Assembly: GCA_900104375.1 (NCBI GenBank)
Contig: LT629302.1
Coordinates: 3,002,001 to 3,066,000 of the forward strand
DNA from: Flavobacteriaceae bacterium MAR_2010_188
Lineage (GTDB): Bacteria > Bacteroidota > Bacteroidia > Flavobacteriales > Flavobacteriaceae
Direction of reading: 5' to 3'
DNA: 64,000 nt
Shown here: positions 1 to 9,489 of the stretch, piece by piece
Layout: every line of letters begins with the position of its first letter
Numbering within the stretch: position 1 is the stretch's first letter
Translations under genes and position numbers: made by a program
Notes under the pieces: model-generated
Database searches by the model: none
What the model was told of the DNA's origin: nothing
What the model saw: only the letters and a program-made list of their open reading frames with translations

Positions 1-138
1 GTAAGATATGCCTATTACGCAAGTGATAATCCCTTAGAAACCGGAAGCACCTTGGCATCGGGAGGATTGGGTACATCTGGCGTAAAACCGACCTACATTA
101 TAACAAAAGAAATTTTGAGACAGATATTTAATTCATAA
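1..138 (+). CDS. C-terminal end of an unrecognised protein (partial)
   Basis: An open frame enters from the left edge and ends at TAA 136-138, giving the last 45 residues of a protein that begins outside the window. The tail is rich in Gly, Ser and Thr (TLASGGLGTSGVKP) and ends in a short helix-like stretch (ITKEILRQIFNS). I cannot assign a family from this fragment. It stops three bases before the start of the Wzz-like gene, so the two are probably co-transcribed and it is likely part of the polysaccharide locus. Confidence 0.6.
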   Translation, partial: VRYAYYASDNPLETGSTLASGGLGTSGVKPTYIITKEILRQIFNS

Positions 139-141
139 TAT

Positions 142-1215
142 ATGAACGAAAACGTTGATAATCCACGTCAGAACGACGAAGTAGACTTAGGGCAACTATT
201 TCATGCCATTGGAAGAATGTTCAAGAGACTTTTTGATTTTATAGGGAGTATTCTTTATCATCTTTTCTTGGTTTTTGTGTGGTTTGTTTTCTTCTTAAAA
301 AAGAACGCCATCATCCTGGGGCTTGCCACAATTGTTGGATTAATAATCGGTTATGTAAAGTTTGAATACAGTGAGCCGGTGTTTCAATCGAGCGCCATTT
401 TAAAACAAAACTATAATACAGGCGACAATCTATATTCTAACCTAGATTATTATAATGAACTTGTTGCAGAAGGAGATTCCGTTAGACTTGGTGAAAGTTT
501 AAATATGACGCCGAGCGAAGCGTCTCAGATATCTGGTTTTAGCGTTTCCACTGACTTCAATAATAATGAAAAGCTGATTTTATACGATGAGTACCGTAAA
601 GAAATCGATACGAGTTTGGTGTCCTCGACCGACTTCCCCACCTATGTGGAGAATCTGAAAGCTCAAGATTTTGAGCTTCAAAAAATTCTGATCAAATCTG
701 CCGAGCGAGGGTTATTCAATAAAGCGTTAAATGGAATAGTCAATAATATTAAATCGATTGAATATTTCAAAAAAATTCAACAAAGGGATCTTAAAGAATT
801 AGACCGAAAACAAGAGATACTTATTGAATCATTACGGAAGTCTGATTCTCTGCAAAAAGTGTATCAAAATGTACTTCAGATTAATCCAGAATTACGAGAT
901 AACCAAACTTCAATAACTATCGGTAGAGAAGATGATAAAGAAAGTAGCACCAAAGAGTACCAACTTTATTTAAATGATATCGCCCTGAGAAGGGAGCTTG
1001 TCTTAACTGAGCGCGAGCGCGAGGACATAACAGAAATCGTTGAGATTATATCCGTAAATCAAAATTCAGGGACAAGATTCACCAAGAAAAGCCTGATGGG
1101 ATTTGAAATCAACTCAAAATATTATTATGCGGTGTTACTGTTTTTTGCGGCATTCGCAATATTGCTGATACTAGCTTTCTTAAAATATTTAGAACGTTAC
1201 AAAGACAAAATATAA
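142..1215 (+). CDS. Wzz-like chain-length/polysaccharide co-polymerase family protein
   Basis: A 357-residue inner-membrane protein. Hydrophobic segments lie at about residues 38-70 and 327-350 and enclose a charged, partly coiled-coil periplasmic region (about 75-320). This two-helix layout is that of Wzz/PCP chain-length regulators, which set polymer length together with Wzy. The first cytoplasmic stretch (DEVDLGQLFHAIGRMFKRLF) resembles flavobacterial Wzz-like proteins. It has no C-terminal kinase domain. Its stop codon directly abuts the ATG of rfbB, indicating one operon. The assignment rests on topology and context, because sequence conservation in this family is low. Confidence 0.7.
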   Translation: MNENVDNPRQNDEVDLGQLFHAIGRMFKRLFDFIGSILYHLFLVFVWFVFFLKKNAIILGLATIVGLIIGYVKFEYSEPVFQSSAILKQNYNTGDNLYSNLDYYNELVAEGDSVRLGESLNMTPSEASQISGFSVSTDFNNNEKLILYDEYRKEIDTSLVSSTDFPTYVENLKAQDFELQKILIKSAERGLFNKALNGIVNNIKSIEYFKKIQQRDLKELDRKQEILIESLRKSDSLQKVYQNVLQINPELRDNQTSITIGREDDKESSTKEYQLYLNDIALRRELVLTEREREDITEIVEIISVNQNSGTRFTKKSLMGFEINSKYYYAVLLFFAAFAILLILAFLKYLERYKDKI

Positions 1216-2229
1216 ATGCAAACACTACTAGTAACAGGCGGGGCCGGATTTATAGGCTCCAATTTTATTCCTTATTTTTTACAAGAACATCCAGACGTGC
1301 GTTTGGTAAATCTGGACCTTCTTACCTATGCGGGCGATGAGAAGAATCTAGAGGAAGTTAACCAAAACAAAAACTACATTTTTGTGAAAGGCGACATCTG
1401 CGATAGAAATATAGTTGAAGATATATTTGAAAAATATAATATTACGGATGTCATTCATTTTGCGGCAGAATCGCATGTGGATAATTCAATAAAAAATCCT
1501 GATGCTTTTATAAAAACCAATATTTACGGCACATTCAATCTTATAGATGTGGCTAAAAAATATTGGATGGACGGGCCCTTTAAAATTAAAGAGGCTTATA
1601 AAAATTCCAGGTTTCACCACATTTCAACTGACGAGGTTTATGGAACATTAGGAGAAACGGGGCTTTTTGAAGAAACCACTCCCTATGCTCCAAATAGTCC
1701 GTATAGCGCATCAAAAGCATCTTCGGATTTTATCGTCAGAAGTTATTTCCATACGTATGGAATGAATGTCGTCACGACGAATTGTTCTAACAATTATGGG
1801 CCAAAGCAGCATGACGAAAAGCTTATACCAACTATTATTAGAAAAGCTTTGGAAGGACAGAACATTCCAATTTATGGTGATGGAAAAAACATCAGAGACT
1901 GGCTTTATGTCCTTGATCACTGTAAAGGCATAGCGAGTGTATTCTTTAACGGCAAACCCGGTGAAACCTACAATGTCGGCGGAAAAAATGAGCGAAACAA
2001 TTTGCAAATTGCCAATAGGATATGTGATATTTTAGATGAATTGTCTCCAAAGAATTCATCTTATAAAGAATTGATTACGTTTGTTACAGACCGTCCAGGT
2101 CACGATTTTAGATACGCAATAGATGCTTCCAAGCTTGAAGATGAACTTGGATGGAGAGCGGATGAAAATTTTGAGTCTGGCATCAAAAAAACGATTGAAT
2201 GGTATTTGAACAAATACAAACGAGACTGA
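1216..2229 (+). CDS. rfbB: dTDP-glucose 4,6-dehydratase
   Basis: Second enzyme of dTDP-L-rhamnose synthesis; it converts dTDP-glucose to dTDP-4-keto-6-deoxyglucose in the cytoplasm. It is a short-chain dehydrogenase fold of normal length (337 residues). The NAD-binding [10 protein letters not shown] lies at residues 8-17, HISTDEVYG near 139-147, and the catalytic Tyr163 and Lys167 are in YSASK. It directly follows the Wzz-like gene and is one base from rfbA, so it is the first gene of a tight rfbB-A-C-D block. Sure of family and role. Confidence 0.97.
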   Translation: MQTLLVTGGAGFIGSNFIPYFLQEHPDVRLVNLDLLTYAGDEKNLEEVNQNKNYIFVKGDICDRNIVEDIFEKYNITDVIHFAAESHVDNSIKNPDAFIKTNIYGTFNLIDVAKKYWMDGPFKIKEAYKNSRFHHISTDEVYGTLGETGLFEETTPYAPNSPYSASKASSDFIVRSYFHTYGMNVVTTNCSNNYGPKQHDEKLIPTIIRKALEGQNIPIYGDGKNIRDWLYVLDHCKGIASVFFNGKPGETYNVGGKNERNNLQIANRICDILDELSPKNSSYKELITFVTDRPGHDFRYAIDASKLEDELGWRADENFESGIKKTIEWYLNKYKRD

Positions 2230-2230
2230 T

Positions 2231-3100
2231 ATGAAAGGAATTATTTTAGCGGGTGGATCAGGAACAAGATTACATCCTTTAACCTTATCTATAAGTAAGC
2301 AGTTAATGCCGATTTATGATAAGCCGATGATATATTATCCATTGTCTACGCTCATGTATGCAGGGATAAATGAAATTTTGATTATTTCTACACCAAAGGA
2401 TTTGCCATTGTTCGAAGATCTTTTGGGGGATGGTAGTAAATATGGCTGCAGCTTTGAATATGCCGTACAAAAAGACCCCAACGGACTAGCTGAAGCATTC
2501 ATTATAGGCGAATCTTTTATTGGAAAGGATAAAGTTGCCCTGATTTTAGGAGATAATATTTTCTATGGCTCAGGTCTCTCGAAACTCTTAAAAGCGAACA
2601 ATAATCCGGATGGCGGAATCATCTATGCCTATCGGGTACACGATCCTGAGAGATATGGGGTTGTAGATTTTGACGATGAAGGCAATGTGCTTTCAATTGA
2701 AGAAAAACCGCAAAAACCTAAATCAAATTTCGCGGTACCAGGAATCTATTTTTACGACAACTCAGTTGTTGAAATCGCAAAAAATATAGACCCTAGTCAT
2801 CGTGGAGAATTAGAGATTACCGATGTTAACCGAGTGTTTCTTGACCAAGGAAAATTACAAGTAAGTGTTTTAGACCGAGGAACGGCTTGGTTAGATACGG
2901 GCACATTTCAATCTCTTATGCAGGCATCGCAATTCGTCGAAGTAATAGAAGAGAGACAAGGTTTAAAAATTGGATCTATTGAAGCCGCAGCCTATGAGAT
3001 GGGTTTTATTGAGGAAGATCAATTTAGGGAACTTGCAAAAAGTTTGATGAAAAGCGGATATGGTAAAAACCTTCTAGGAATTATAAAGCGCAGAAAATGA
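2231..3100 (+). CDS. rfbA: glucose-1-phosphate thymidylyltransferase
   Basis: Makes dTDP-glucose from glucose-1-phosphate and dTTP, the entry step to dTDP-L-rhamnose. The nucleotide-binding loop GGSGTRL (residues 8-14) and the following [18 protein letters not shown] are hallmark RmlA motifs, and the length (289) is normal. The last bases overlap the start of rfbC by four, pointing to translational coupling. The gene order is B-A-C-D, common in Bacteroidota. A second, more distant sugar nucleotidyltransferase sits at 48,510. Confidence 0.97.
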   Translation: MKGIILAGGSGTRLHPLTLSISKQLMPIYDKPMIYYPLSTLMYAGINEILIISTPKDLPLFEDLLGDGSKYGCSFEYAVQKDPNGLAEAFIIGESFIGKDKVALILGDNIFYGSGLSKLLKANNNPDGGIIYAYRVHDPERYGVVDFDDEGNVLSIEEKPQKPKSNFAVPGIYFYDNSVVEIAKNIDPSHRGELEITDVNRVFLDQGKLQVSVLDRGTAWLDTGTFQSLMQASQFVEVIEERQGLKIGSIEAAAYEMGFIEEDQFRELAKSLMKSGYGKNLLGIIKRRK

Positions 3101-3648
3101 TTTTTGAGGAAACCTTTTTAAAGGATTGTTATGTTATAACACCCAATATTTTCGAAGATAATAGAGGTTATTTTTATGAGAGTTTCAATAAAAATGAATT
3201 TTTAGATAAAACACGACTATCTGTTGAATTTGTCCAAGACAACCAATCTAAATCCTCAAGAGGGGTATTGCGTGGTTTACATTTACAAAAGGATAATTAT
3301 GCCCAAGCCAAATTAGTTAGAGTTTTACAGGGGTCTGTACTCGATGTGGTAGTAGATTTAAGACAAGATTCTTCTACTTTTGGAAATCATTTTTCTATAA
3401 TATTAGACAACCTAAAAAATAACCAACTTTTTGTTCCAAGAGGTTTTGCTCATGGTTTTGTTGTATTAGAGGACGACACTATTTTTTCATATAAATGCGA
3501 TAATTATTATAATAAACCATCTGAGGCCGGTATTCGTTATGATGATCCTCAAATAAACATCGACTGGGGTCTTGATGATGGTGAAATTATATTATCGGAG
3601 AAAGACGAGAAACTTCCGAACTTAAAAGAATATCTAGAAAATTTATGA
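3097..3648 (+). CDS. rfbC: dTDP-4-dehydrorhamnose 3,5-epimerase
   Basis: A cupin-fold epimerase of normal size (183 residues) that inverts C3 and C5 of dTDP-4-keto-6-deoxyglucose. The catalytic histidine is His62 in LRGLHLQ, and the family block [28 protein letters not shown] follows. It overlaps rfbA by four bases at its start and rfbD by four at its end, so all four rhamnose genes form one coupled unit. Confidence 0.97.
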   Translation: MIFEETFLKDCYVITPNIFEDNRGYFYESFNKNEFLDKTRLSVEFVQDNQSKSSRGVLRGLHLQKDNYAQAKLVRVLQGSVLDVVVDLRQDSSTFGNHFSIILDNLKNNQLFVPRGFAHGFVVLEDDTIFSYKCDNYYNKPSEAGIRYDDPQINIDWGLDDGEIILSEKDEKLPNLKEYLENL

Positions 3649-4499
3649 AAGTTCTCGTCACAGGTGCAAACGGCCAATTGGCTCAAACATTTAGAGAAAT
3701 GTTCGAAATCAATTCTGAAAACATCACATTTAGTTTCGTATCAAAGGAAGATATGTCGATAACTGACAGAAACCTCCTATTGGAAACTTTCAGCAGTAAT
3801 GATTTTGATTATTGCATTAATTGTGCTGCATATACCAATGTTGATGGTGCCGAAACAGATGTAGATGCTGCCTACGAAATAAATGATAAGTCCATACAAA
3901 ACATCATTGACGGCTGTCTAATTAATGACACAACCTTAATTCATATTTCCACCGATTACGTTTTTGATGGGAAAGGCTGTAGTCCATATAAAGAAAACCA
4001 TGCCGTTTATCCTGTTAACGTTTATGGTAAATCAAAATTAAATGGCGAGAGGCGTATTATTAGCTCAATGTCTGAATATTTCATTATTAGAACATCATGG
4101 TTATATTCAGCTTACGGCAAAAATTTCGCAAAGAGCATAGCGCAAAAAATAAAAAATAATGCAGAATTGACAATAATCACTTCCCAAAAAGGTGTACCAA
4201 CAAGTTGTGTGGACCTTTCAAACTTTATTTTTGAAATGATTAAAACAAAAAATATCGATTACGGTATATATCATTTTAGTCCGAATGGTGAGACGACCTG
4301 GTACGGATTTGCCAAGCAAATCGCTTCTAACTTTCCTCAGTATGATATAAACAATCTAAAGCCTATTGATTCATTTAACTCTAAAGCTAAACGACCTGAT
4401 TATAGTGTAATGGACAATCAAAAAGCCTCGCAGATTATGAAACTTCGTACCTGGGAAGAAGGAGTAGACGAAATCGTCAAAAAATTGAAATCGCTATAG
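3645..4499 (+). CDS. rfbD: dTDP-4-dehydrorhamnose reductase
   Basis: Final reduction to dTDP-L-rhamnose using NAD(P)H. The Rossmann loop GANGQLAQ is at residues 7-14, HISTDYVFDG at 100-109, and the catalytic pair Tyr127/Lys131 is in YGKSK. It is 284 residues, normal for RmlD. It overlaps rfbC and is followed by a 110-base gap that contains a promoter-like element, so the rhamnose operon probably ends here or is topped up there. Confidence 0.96.
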   Translation: MKVLVTGANGQLAQTFREMFEINSENITFSFVSKEDMSITDRNLLLETFSSNDFDYCINCAAYTNVDGAETDVDAAYEINDKSIQNIIDGCLINDTTLIHISTDYVFDGKGCSPYKENHAVYPVNVYGKSKLNGERRIISSMSEYFIIRTSWLYSAYGKNFAKSIAQKIKNNAELTIITSQKGVPTSCVDLSNFIFEMIKTKNIDYGIYHFSPNGETTWYGFAKQIASNFPQYDINNLKPIDSFNSKAKRPDYSVMDNQKASQIMKLRTWEEGVDEIVKKLKSL

Positions 4500-4544
4500 T
4501 GATAGGGTAGGTAATCAATAAATCTCTTTAATCCATAAAATCCT

Positions 4545-4552
4545 TACCTTTG
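4545..4552 (+). promoter_or_regulatory. Bacteroidota-type -7 promoter element upstream of gmd
   Basis: TACCTTTG matches the TAnnTTTG consensus of the flavobacterial housekeeping sigma factor. It lies 58 bases before the gmd start in the only gap of this part of the cluster. No clear TTG element is seen 17-23 bases upstream, so strength is uncertain. Confidence 0.5.
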
Positions 4553-4609
4553 CATCTTATTTAATTCTAGCATTTTGCAAAATTTCAGATTACACAAAAC
4601 ATATTCTTT

Positions 4610-5728
4610 ATGAACCAGAAAACAGCCCTAATAACAGGTGTTACAGGACAAGATGGAGCTTATCTCAGTGAATTTCTATTAAAAAAAGGTTATATAGTTC
4701 ACGGTATTAAAAGAAGGTCTTCTTTGTTCAATACTGATAGGATAGATCACTTATATCAAGACCCTCATGAAGAACAAAGAAATTTCTTTTTACATTATGG
4801 CGATTTAACTGATAGCACCAATTTAATTCGAATTATTCAAGAGGTACAGCCCGACGAAATATACAACTTGGCGGCAATGAGTCATGTACATGTGTCATTT
4901 GAAATTCCGGAATATACAGCGAATGCTGATGGAATCGGAACCTTAAGAGTTTTGGAAGCGGTTAGGATTTTAGGACTAGAGAAAAAGACTAAGATTTATC
5001 AGGCCTCCACATCAGAATTATATGGAAAGGTTCAAGAAGTTCCTCAAACCGAAACAACTCCGTTCTATCCTCGTAGCCCTTATGCGGTCGCTAAAATGTA
5101 TGCTTACTGGATTACGGTAAATTATAGAGAAGCTTATAATATTTATGCGTGTAACGGTATTCTTTTTAATCATGAATCGCCAGTAAGAGGTGAAACTTTC
5201 GTGACTAGAAAAATTACCAGAGCTACGGCAAGGATTGCCGCTGGTCTTCAAGATAAATTTTATCTAGGCAATTTAGATGCTCAAAGAGATTGGGGTCATG
5301 CTAAAGACTACGTTAGAATGATGTGGATGATATTGCAAGCCGACGAACCAGAGGATTGGGTAATAGCCACAGGAACAACCACCAAAGTTCGTGATTTTGT
5401 AAGAATGTGTTTTAAGCATATTGGTGTAGAACTTGAATTTGCTGGTGAAGGAGTAAATGAAGTCGGTAAAATAAAATCTTGTTCCAACGTAGACTACCAA
5501 TTAGAAATAGGGAAAACAGTGGTTGAAGTAGATAAGGATTATTTTAGGCCTACGGAAGTCGATTTGTTAATTGGAGACGCATCAAAAGCGAGGGAAAAAT
5601 TAGGTTGGATTCCAGAATATGATTTACAAGCTCTTGTAGATGATATGATGGAAAGTGATATAAAATTGATGAAGAAGCAACAGTTTCTTAAGGATAGTGG
5701 CTACCAGATAAAGAATTATTACGAATAG
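4610..5728 (+). CDS. gmd: GDP-mannose 4,6-dehydratase
   Basis: Converts GDP-D-mannose to GDP-4-keto-6-deoxy-D-mannose, the first step to GDP-L-fucose. The extended short-chain dehydrogenase signature [10 protein letters not shown] lies at residues 10-19, the NADP-specific [10 protein letters not shown] follows near 38-46, and the catalytic Tyr158/Lys162 sit in YAVAK. Its 372 residues match E. coli Gmd. It is followed after four bases by fcl, the next enzyme of the pathway, so both genes probably read from the promoter at 4,545. Confidence 0.97.
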   Translation: MNQKTALITGVTGQDGAYLSEFLLKKGYIVHGIKRRSSLFNTDRIDHLYQDPHEEQRNFFLHYGDLTDSTNLIRIIQEVQPDEIYNLAAMSHVHVSFEIPEYTANADGIGTLRVLEAVRILGLEKKTKIYQASTSELYGKVQEVPQTETTPFYPRSPYAVAKMYAYWITVNYREAYNIYACNGILFNHESPVRGETFVTRKITRATARIAAGLQDKFYLGNLDAQRDWGHAKDYVRMMWMILQADEPEDWVIATGTTTKVRDFVRMCFKHIGVELEFAGEGVNEVGKIKSCSNVDYQLEIGKTVVEVDKDYFRPTEVDLLIGDASKAREKLGWIPEYDLQALVDDMMESDIKLMKKQQFLKDSGYQIKNYYE

Positions 5729-5732
5729 AATC

Positions 5733-6779
5733 ATGAATAAAGATTCTAAGATATATGTAGCTGGACATCGAGGTCTAGTCGGAAGCGCAATCTTAAAAAA
5801 TCTGGAGAGCAAAGGATATAGAAATCTTTTGACTAGAACTCATTCTGACCTCGATTTGACCAACCAAGAATCTGTATCACAGTTCTTCGATAAGGAAAAA
5901 CCCGAATATGTATTTCTGGCCGCTGCAAAAGTAGGCGGTATCGTTGCAAATAACACTTATAGAGCCGATTTTATATATCATAACTTAATGATTCAGAATA
6001 ATGTGATTCATAACAGTTATTTAAATAAGGTTAAAAAACTTTTATTCCTTGGCAGCACCTGTATTTATCCAAAAGATGCTGATCAGCCAATGAGCGAGGA
6101 TTCGCTTCTTACGGGCGCTCTAGAGTATACAAATGAGCCTTATGCCATTTCAAAGATTGCGGGGATAAAAATGTGCGAAAGTTATAATTTACAGTATGGC
6201 ACAAACTATATTTCGGTTATGCCTACAAATCTATATGGCCCAAACGACAATTTCGATTTAGAAAAATCTCATGTGCTACCAGCATTGATAAAAAAAATGC
6301 ATTTGGCTAAACTTCTTTCTGAGAACAATAAAGAACAAATTATAAAGGACTTGTCACTGGAAAATTTTGAGGATGCAAAAGAGTATCTACTTCAATTTGG
6401 AGTAACTGCTGAAAGTGTTGAAATTTGGGGTTCTGGCAAGCCAAAAAGAGAATTTTTATGGTCCGAAGACATGGCAGATGCTTGTGTTTTTATTATGGAA
6501 AAGAGAGATTTTAAGGATACGCTTTCAGGTTCTGATGAAATTAGAAATACCCATATAAATATTGGTACCGGTAAAGATATTTCAATTAAAGAATTGGCGG
6601 AAACAATTAAAGATACTGTTGGCTTCACTGGAAAACTTATTTTTAATTCTGATAAGCCAGATGGTACAATGCGTAAACTTACTGATGTTTCTAAACTTCA
6701 CGATTTAGGATGGAATCATAGAATAGAGTTGAAAGAAGGAATAAATAAAATGTATGAATGGTATGTTGGAAAACAATGA
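5733..6779 (+). CDS. fcl: GDP-L-fucose synthase
   Basis: The epimerase/reductase that turns GDP-4-keto-6-deoxymannose into GDP-L-fucose. Evidence is [10 protein letters not shown] (residues 11-20), GSTCIYP near 107-113 and Tyr137/Lys141 of the YAISK catalytic motif. At 348 residues it is longer than the E. coli enzyme (321). The extra residues form a charged helical insert at about 189-230, after the conserved PTNLYGP block. The insert appears in-frame and unbroken. The 3' end overlaps the next gene, cysQ. Confidence 0.96.
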   Translation: MNKDSKIYVAGHRGLVGSAILKNLESKGYRNLLTRTHSDLDLTNQESVSQFFDKEKPEYVFLAAAKVGGIVANNTYRADFIYHNLMIQNNVIHNSYLNKVKKLLFLGSTCIYPKDADQPMSEDSLLTGALEYTNEPYAISKIAGIKMCESYNLQYGTNYISVMPTNLYGPNDNFDLEKSHVLPALIKKMHLAKLLSENNKEQIIKDLSLENFEDAKEYLLQFGVTAESVEIWGSGKPKREFLWSEDMADACVFIMEKRDFKDTLSGSDEIRNTHINIGTGKDISIKELAETIKDTVGFTGKLIFNSDKPDGTMRKLTDVSKLHDLGWNHRIELKEGINKMYEWYVGKQ

Positions 6780-7563
6780 GTTTTTACAAATAGCCATTAA
6801 AGCCTCTCTGCTTGCCGGTAAAGCCATTATGGAAGTTTATGACACGGAATTCACGGTCGAGCATAAGGACGATAAGTCGCCCCTGACAGAGGCAGATAAA
6901 AAGGCGAACGACATCATAAATTCATTCTTAAATTCTACGGGCATTCCTATTATAAGTGAAGAGAATAAGCAGATAGATTATTCTGAAAGAAAAAACTGGA
7001 GCAAATGTTGGGTTGTGGATCCTGTAGACGGAACAAAAGAATTTGTAAAAAGAAATGGTGAATTTACGGTTAACATCGCTCTTATAGAGGATGGCAATCC
7101 ATTATTAGGAGTCATCTATGTCCCTGCATCGAAGGTGCTGTATTATTCTGATGTAAAAAATAAGTTCGCTTATAAAGCTGTTATTGAAAGCCACGAAGAG
7201 AATATTGAGGCCATACCGGCCTTAAGCGAAGTTCTTTCGCCGCGCAAGGTGTCCGAGAATTTTATTGTCGTTGGGAGTCGCTCACATATGAATGAGAAAA
7301 CTACCGATTATATTTCCAGCCTTCAAAAAGATGGAAAGAACGTAGATGTTATTTCAAAAGGAAGTTCTTTAAAATTTTGTTTAGTTGCCGAAGGTGCTGC
7401 AGATGTCTATCCGAGATTTGCTCCTACAATGGAATGGGATACTGCTGCAGGCCAAGCAATATGTAACGCGGTGGGTGTTGAGGTTATTTCTCAGGAAACC
7501 AAAGCACCACTAATCTATAATAAAGAAAATCTGCTTAATCCGTTTTTTCTTGTTTTAAACTAA
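6754..7563 (+). CDS. cysQ: 3'(2'),5'-bisphosphate nucleotidase
   Basis: A magnesium-dependent phosphatase of the inositol-monophosphatase superfamily. CysQ hydrolyses PAP, the product left after PAPS is used, back to AMP. The metal-binding motif DPVDGT (residues 89-94) and SEEN (69-72) are intact, as is the later WDTAAGQAI block. The start is inside fcl; ATG 6,754 or ATG 6,763 could be used. It opens a five-gene sulfate-activation run (cysQ, DUF2061, cysC, cysD, cysN), which supports a role in PAPS turnover. Confidence 0.92.
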   Translation: MNGMLENNEFLQIAIKASLLAGKAIMEVYDTEFTVEHKDDKSPLTEADKKANDIINSFLNSTGIPIISEENKQIDYSERKNWSKCWVVDPVDGTKEFVKRNGEFTVNIALIEDGNPLLGVIYVPASKVLYYSDVKNKFAYKAVIESHEENIEAIPALSEVLSPRKVSENFIVVGSRSHMNEKTTDYISSLQKDGKNVDVISKGSSLKFCLVAEGAADVYPRFAPTMEWDTAAGQAICNAVGVEVISQETKAPLIYNKENLLNPFFLVLN

Positions 7564-7970
7564 TGGCGAAAGCCCATAAAAGACATATTGCAAAGGCGAT
7601 AACCTGGAGGATAATCGGAACTTTAGACACGATTATGCTCTCTTGGATTATTTCAGGAAGTCCATTAACCGGCCTAAAAATTGGATTAGCAGAGGTCTTG
7701 ACCAAGATGTTATTGTATTATCTTCACGAGCGCGTTTGGTTCAATCATAAAATGTTGAACAGTAATAAACGTCACTTGTTAAAAACCTTTACATGGAGAT
7801 TAGTTGGCACACTTGACACTATGCTGCTTGCCTGGCTAATTACCGGAAATCCTTTGACAGGTTTCAAAATTGGTATGGCAGAAGTGATTACTAAAATGGC
7901 CTTGTATTATTTTCATGAAAAGGTTTGGTATAAATTAGATTATGGTCTAGAAAGCAGGGAACACAGATGA
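7563..7970 (+). CDS. tandem-duplicated DUF2061 membrane protein
   Basis: Made of two copies of a DUF2061 unit, about residues 4-59 and 66-121. Both share the skeleton KRH..K..TWR..GTLDT...W...G.PLTG.KIG.AEV.TKM.LYY.HE.VW, with 36 of 55 aligned positions identical by eye. Each copy has two short hydrophobic helices, so the whole may have four membrane segments. DUF2061 has no established activity, but the family repeatedly occurs beside sulfate-activation genes. Here it lies between cysQ and cysC, overlapping both (TAATG junction and four bases). A link to sulfate or PAPS handling is inference. Confidence 0.85.
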   Translation: MAKAHKRHIAKAITWRIIGTLDTIMLSWIISGSPLTGLKIGLAEVLTKMLLYYLHERVWFNHKMLNSNKRHLLKTFTWRLVGTLDTMLLAWLITGNPLTGFKIGMAEVITKMALYYFHEKVWYKLDYGLESREHR

Positions 7971-8569
7971 GCACGGCAGAAAACATTAGCAAACATTCTT
8001 ACAATTTAGAGCGAATACACCGAGAAAAATTGAATAACCACAAATCACTGCTATTGTGGTTCACCGGGCTTTCTGGTTCAGGAAAATCCACTATCGCAAA
8101 TGAAGTTGAAAAGAGGCTTCATAATATGGAAATTCGCACCTATACACTTGATGGCGACAATGTTCGCAAAGGAATAAATAAGGATTTATCTTTTTCCCCT
8201 GAAGACAGGACCGAAAATATCAGAAGGATTGCAGAGACTTCGAACTTAATGCTCGATGCCGGCATAGTAGTTTTGGCTGCATTTGTTTCTCCCTATAAAA
8301 AAGACCGTGATGGTATTAGAAGTGTCGTTAAGGATGTTAACTTTGTTGAGATTTTTGTGAATACCAGTTTAGCTGAATGCGAAAAAAGGGATGTAAAGGG
8401 ACTCTATGAAAAGGCTCGTAAAGGTGAAATTAAAAACATGACAGGTATTTCTGCTCCTTATGAACAACCAACTAATCCTGAAATTGAGATTATTACAGAA
8501 GGCTTGAGCATAGAAGAGGCGGCTGAGTTGGTAGTTTCATATGTTTTACCCAAAATCAAATTGTTATGA
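7967..8569 (+). CDS. cysC: adenylylsulfate kinase (APS kinase)
   Basis: Phosphorylates APS to PAPS. Walker A motif GLSGSGKST is at residues 34-42, followed by the family blocks LDGDNVRKGINKDLSFSPEDR and FVSPYKKDRD. Its 200 residues correspond to the stand-alone enzyme rather than a CysNC fusion. It overlaps DUF2061 upstream and cysD downstream by four bases each. PAPS is the sulfate donor for sulfotransferases as well as the substrate for reduction. Confidence 0.96.
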   Translation: MSTAENISKHSYNLERIHREKLNNHKSLLLWFTGLSGSGKSTIANEVEKRLHNMEIRTYTLDGDNVRKGINKDLSFSPEDRTENIRRIAETSNLMLDAGIVVLAAFVSPYKKDRDGIRSVVKDVNFVEIFVNTSLAECEKRDVKGLYEKARKGEIKNMTGISAPYEQPTNPEIEIITEGLSIEEAAELVVSYVLPKIKLL

Positions 8570-9471
8570 GCAAGTATTATTTAAACTATATAGACGAGTT
8601 AGAAAGTGAAGCGATATTCATTCTAAGAGAGGTGTGGGCACAATTTGAGAATCCGGTCATTCTATTTAGCGGAGGTAAAGACTCGATAGTGGTAACACAT
8701 TTGGCGAAAAAGGCATTTTTTCCTTCCAAGATTCCATTTTCATTAATGCATGTTGATACAGGACATAATTTTCCTGAAACAATTAAATTTCGGGATGATT
8801 TAATCAACGAACTTGATCTTAATTTAATTATAGGGTCGGTACAGGAGTCAATAGATGGCGGCAGAGTTGCGGAAGAAAAAGGAAAGAACGCAACTAGAAA
8901 CGCCTTGCAAATTACCACACTGCTTGATGCTATTGAATCTCATAAAGTAGATTGCGCCATAGGAGGAGGAAGAAGGGACGAAGAAAAAGCCAGAGCTAAA
9001 GAAAGGTTTTTTTCCCATCGAGATGAATTTGGACAGTGGGATCCTAAAAATCAACGACCAGAATTATGGAATCTTTTTAATGGAAAATATTTTGAAGGTG
9101 AACATTTTAGGGTTTTTCCAATAAGTAATTGGACAGAAATGGATGTTTGGAATTATATCGAACGTGAGAATATACCAATACCATCTTTATATTTTGCTCA
9201 TGATAGGGATGTGGTTTATCGCAACGGTTCATGGATACCCAATTCTGAGTTTTTAAAAATAGAGGAAAGTGAAGAGGTCGTAAATAAGAAAATACGTTTT
9301 AGAACCTTAGGAGATATTACAATTACTGGCGGAATCGAATCAGACGCGGATACCTTAGAAAAAATTGTAAACGAAGTGTCTACCATGAGACAAACTGAAA
9401 GAGGCAATAGGAGCGATGACAAGCGTTCAGAAACTGCAATGGAAGATCGTAAACGTCAAGGTTACTTCTAG
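8566..9471 (+). CDS. cysD: sulfate adenylyltransferase subunit 2
   Basis: Catalytic small subunit of the ATP sulfurylase heterodimer that makes APS from ATP and sulfate. The PP-loop SGGKDS is at residues 35-40. The blocks HVDTGHNFPE and AIGGGRRDEEKARAKER and the Arg-rich C-terminus MEDRKRQGYF are typical. It is 301 residues, full length. The GTPase partner cysN begins 18 bases after its stop. Confidence 0.97.
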   Translation: MSKYYLNYIDELESEAIFILREVWAQFENPVILFSGGKDSIVVTHLAKKAFFPSKIPFSLMHVDTGHNFPETIKFRDDLINELDLNLIIGSVQESIDGGRVAEEKGKNATRNALQITTLLDAIESHKVDCAIGGGRRDEEKARAKERFFSHRDEFGQWDPKNQRPELWNLFNGKYFEGEHFRVFPISNWTEMDVWNYIERENIPIPSLYFAHDRDVVYRNGSWIPNSEFLKIEESEEVVNKKIRFRTLGDITITGGIESDADTLEKIVNEVSTMRQTERGNRSDDKRSETAMEDRKRQGYF

Positions 9472-9489
9472 GAATATTTAATTAAAATT

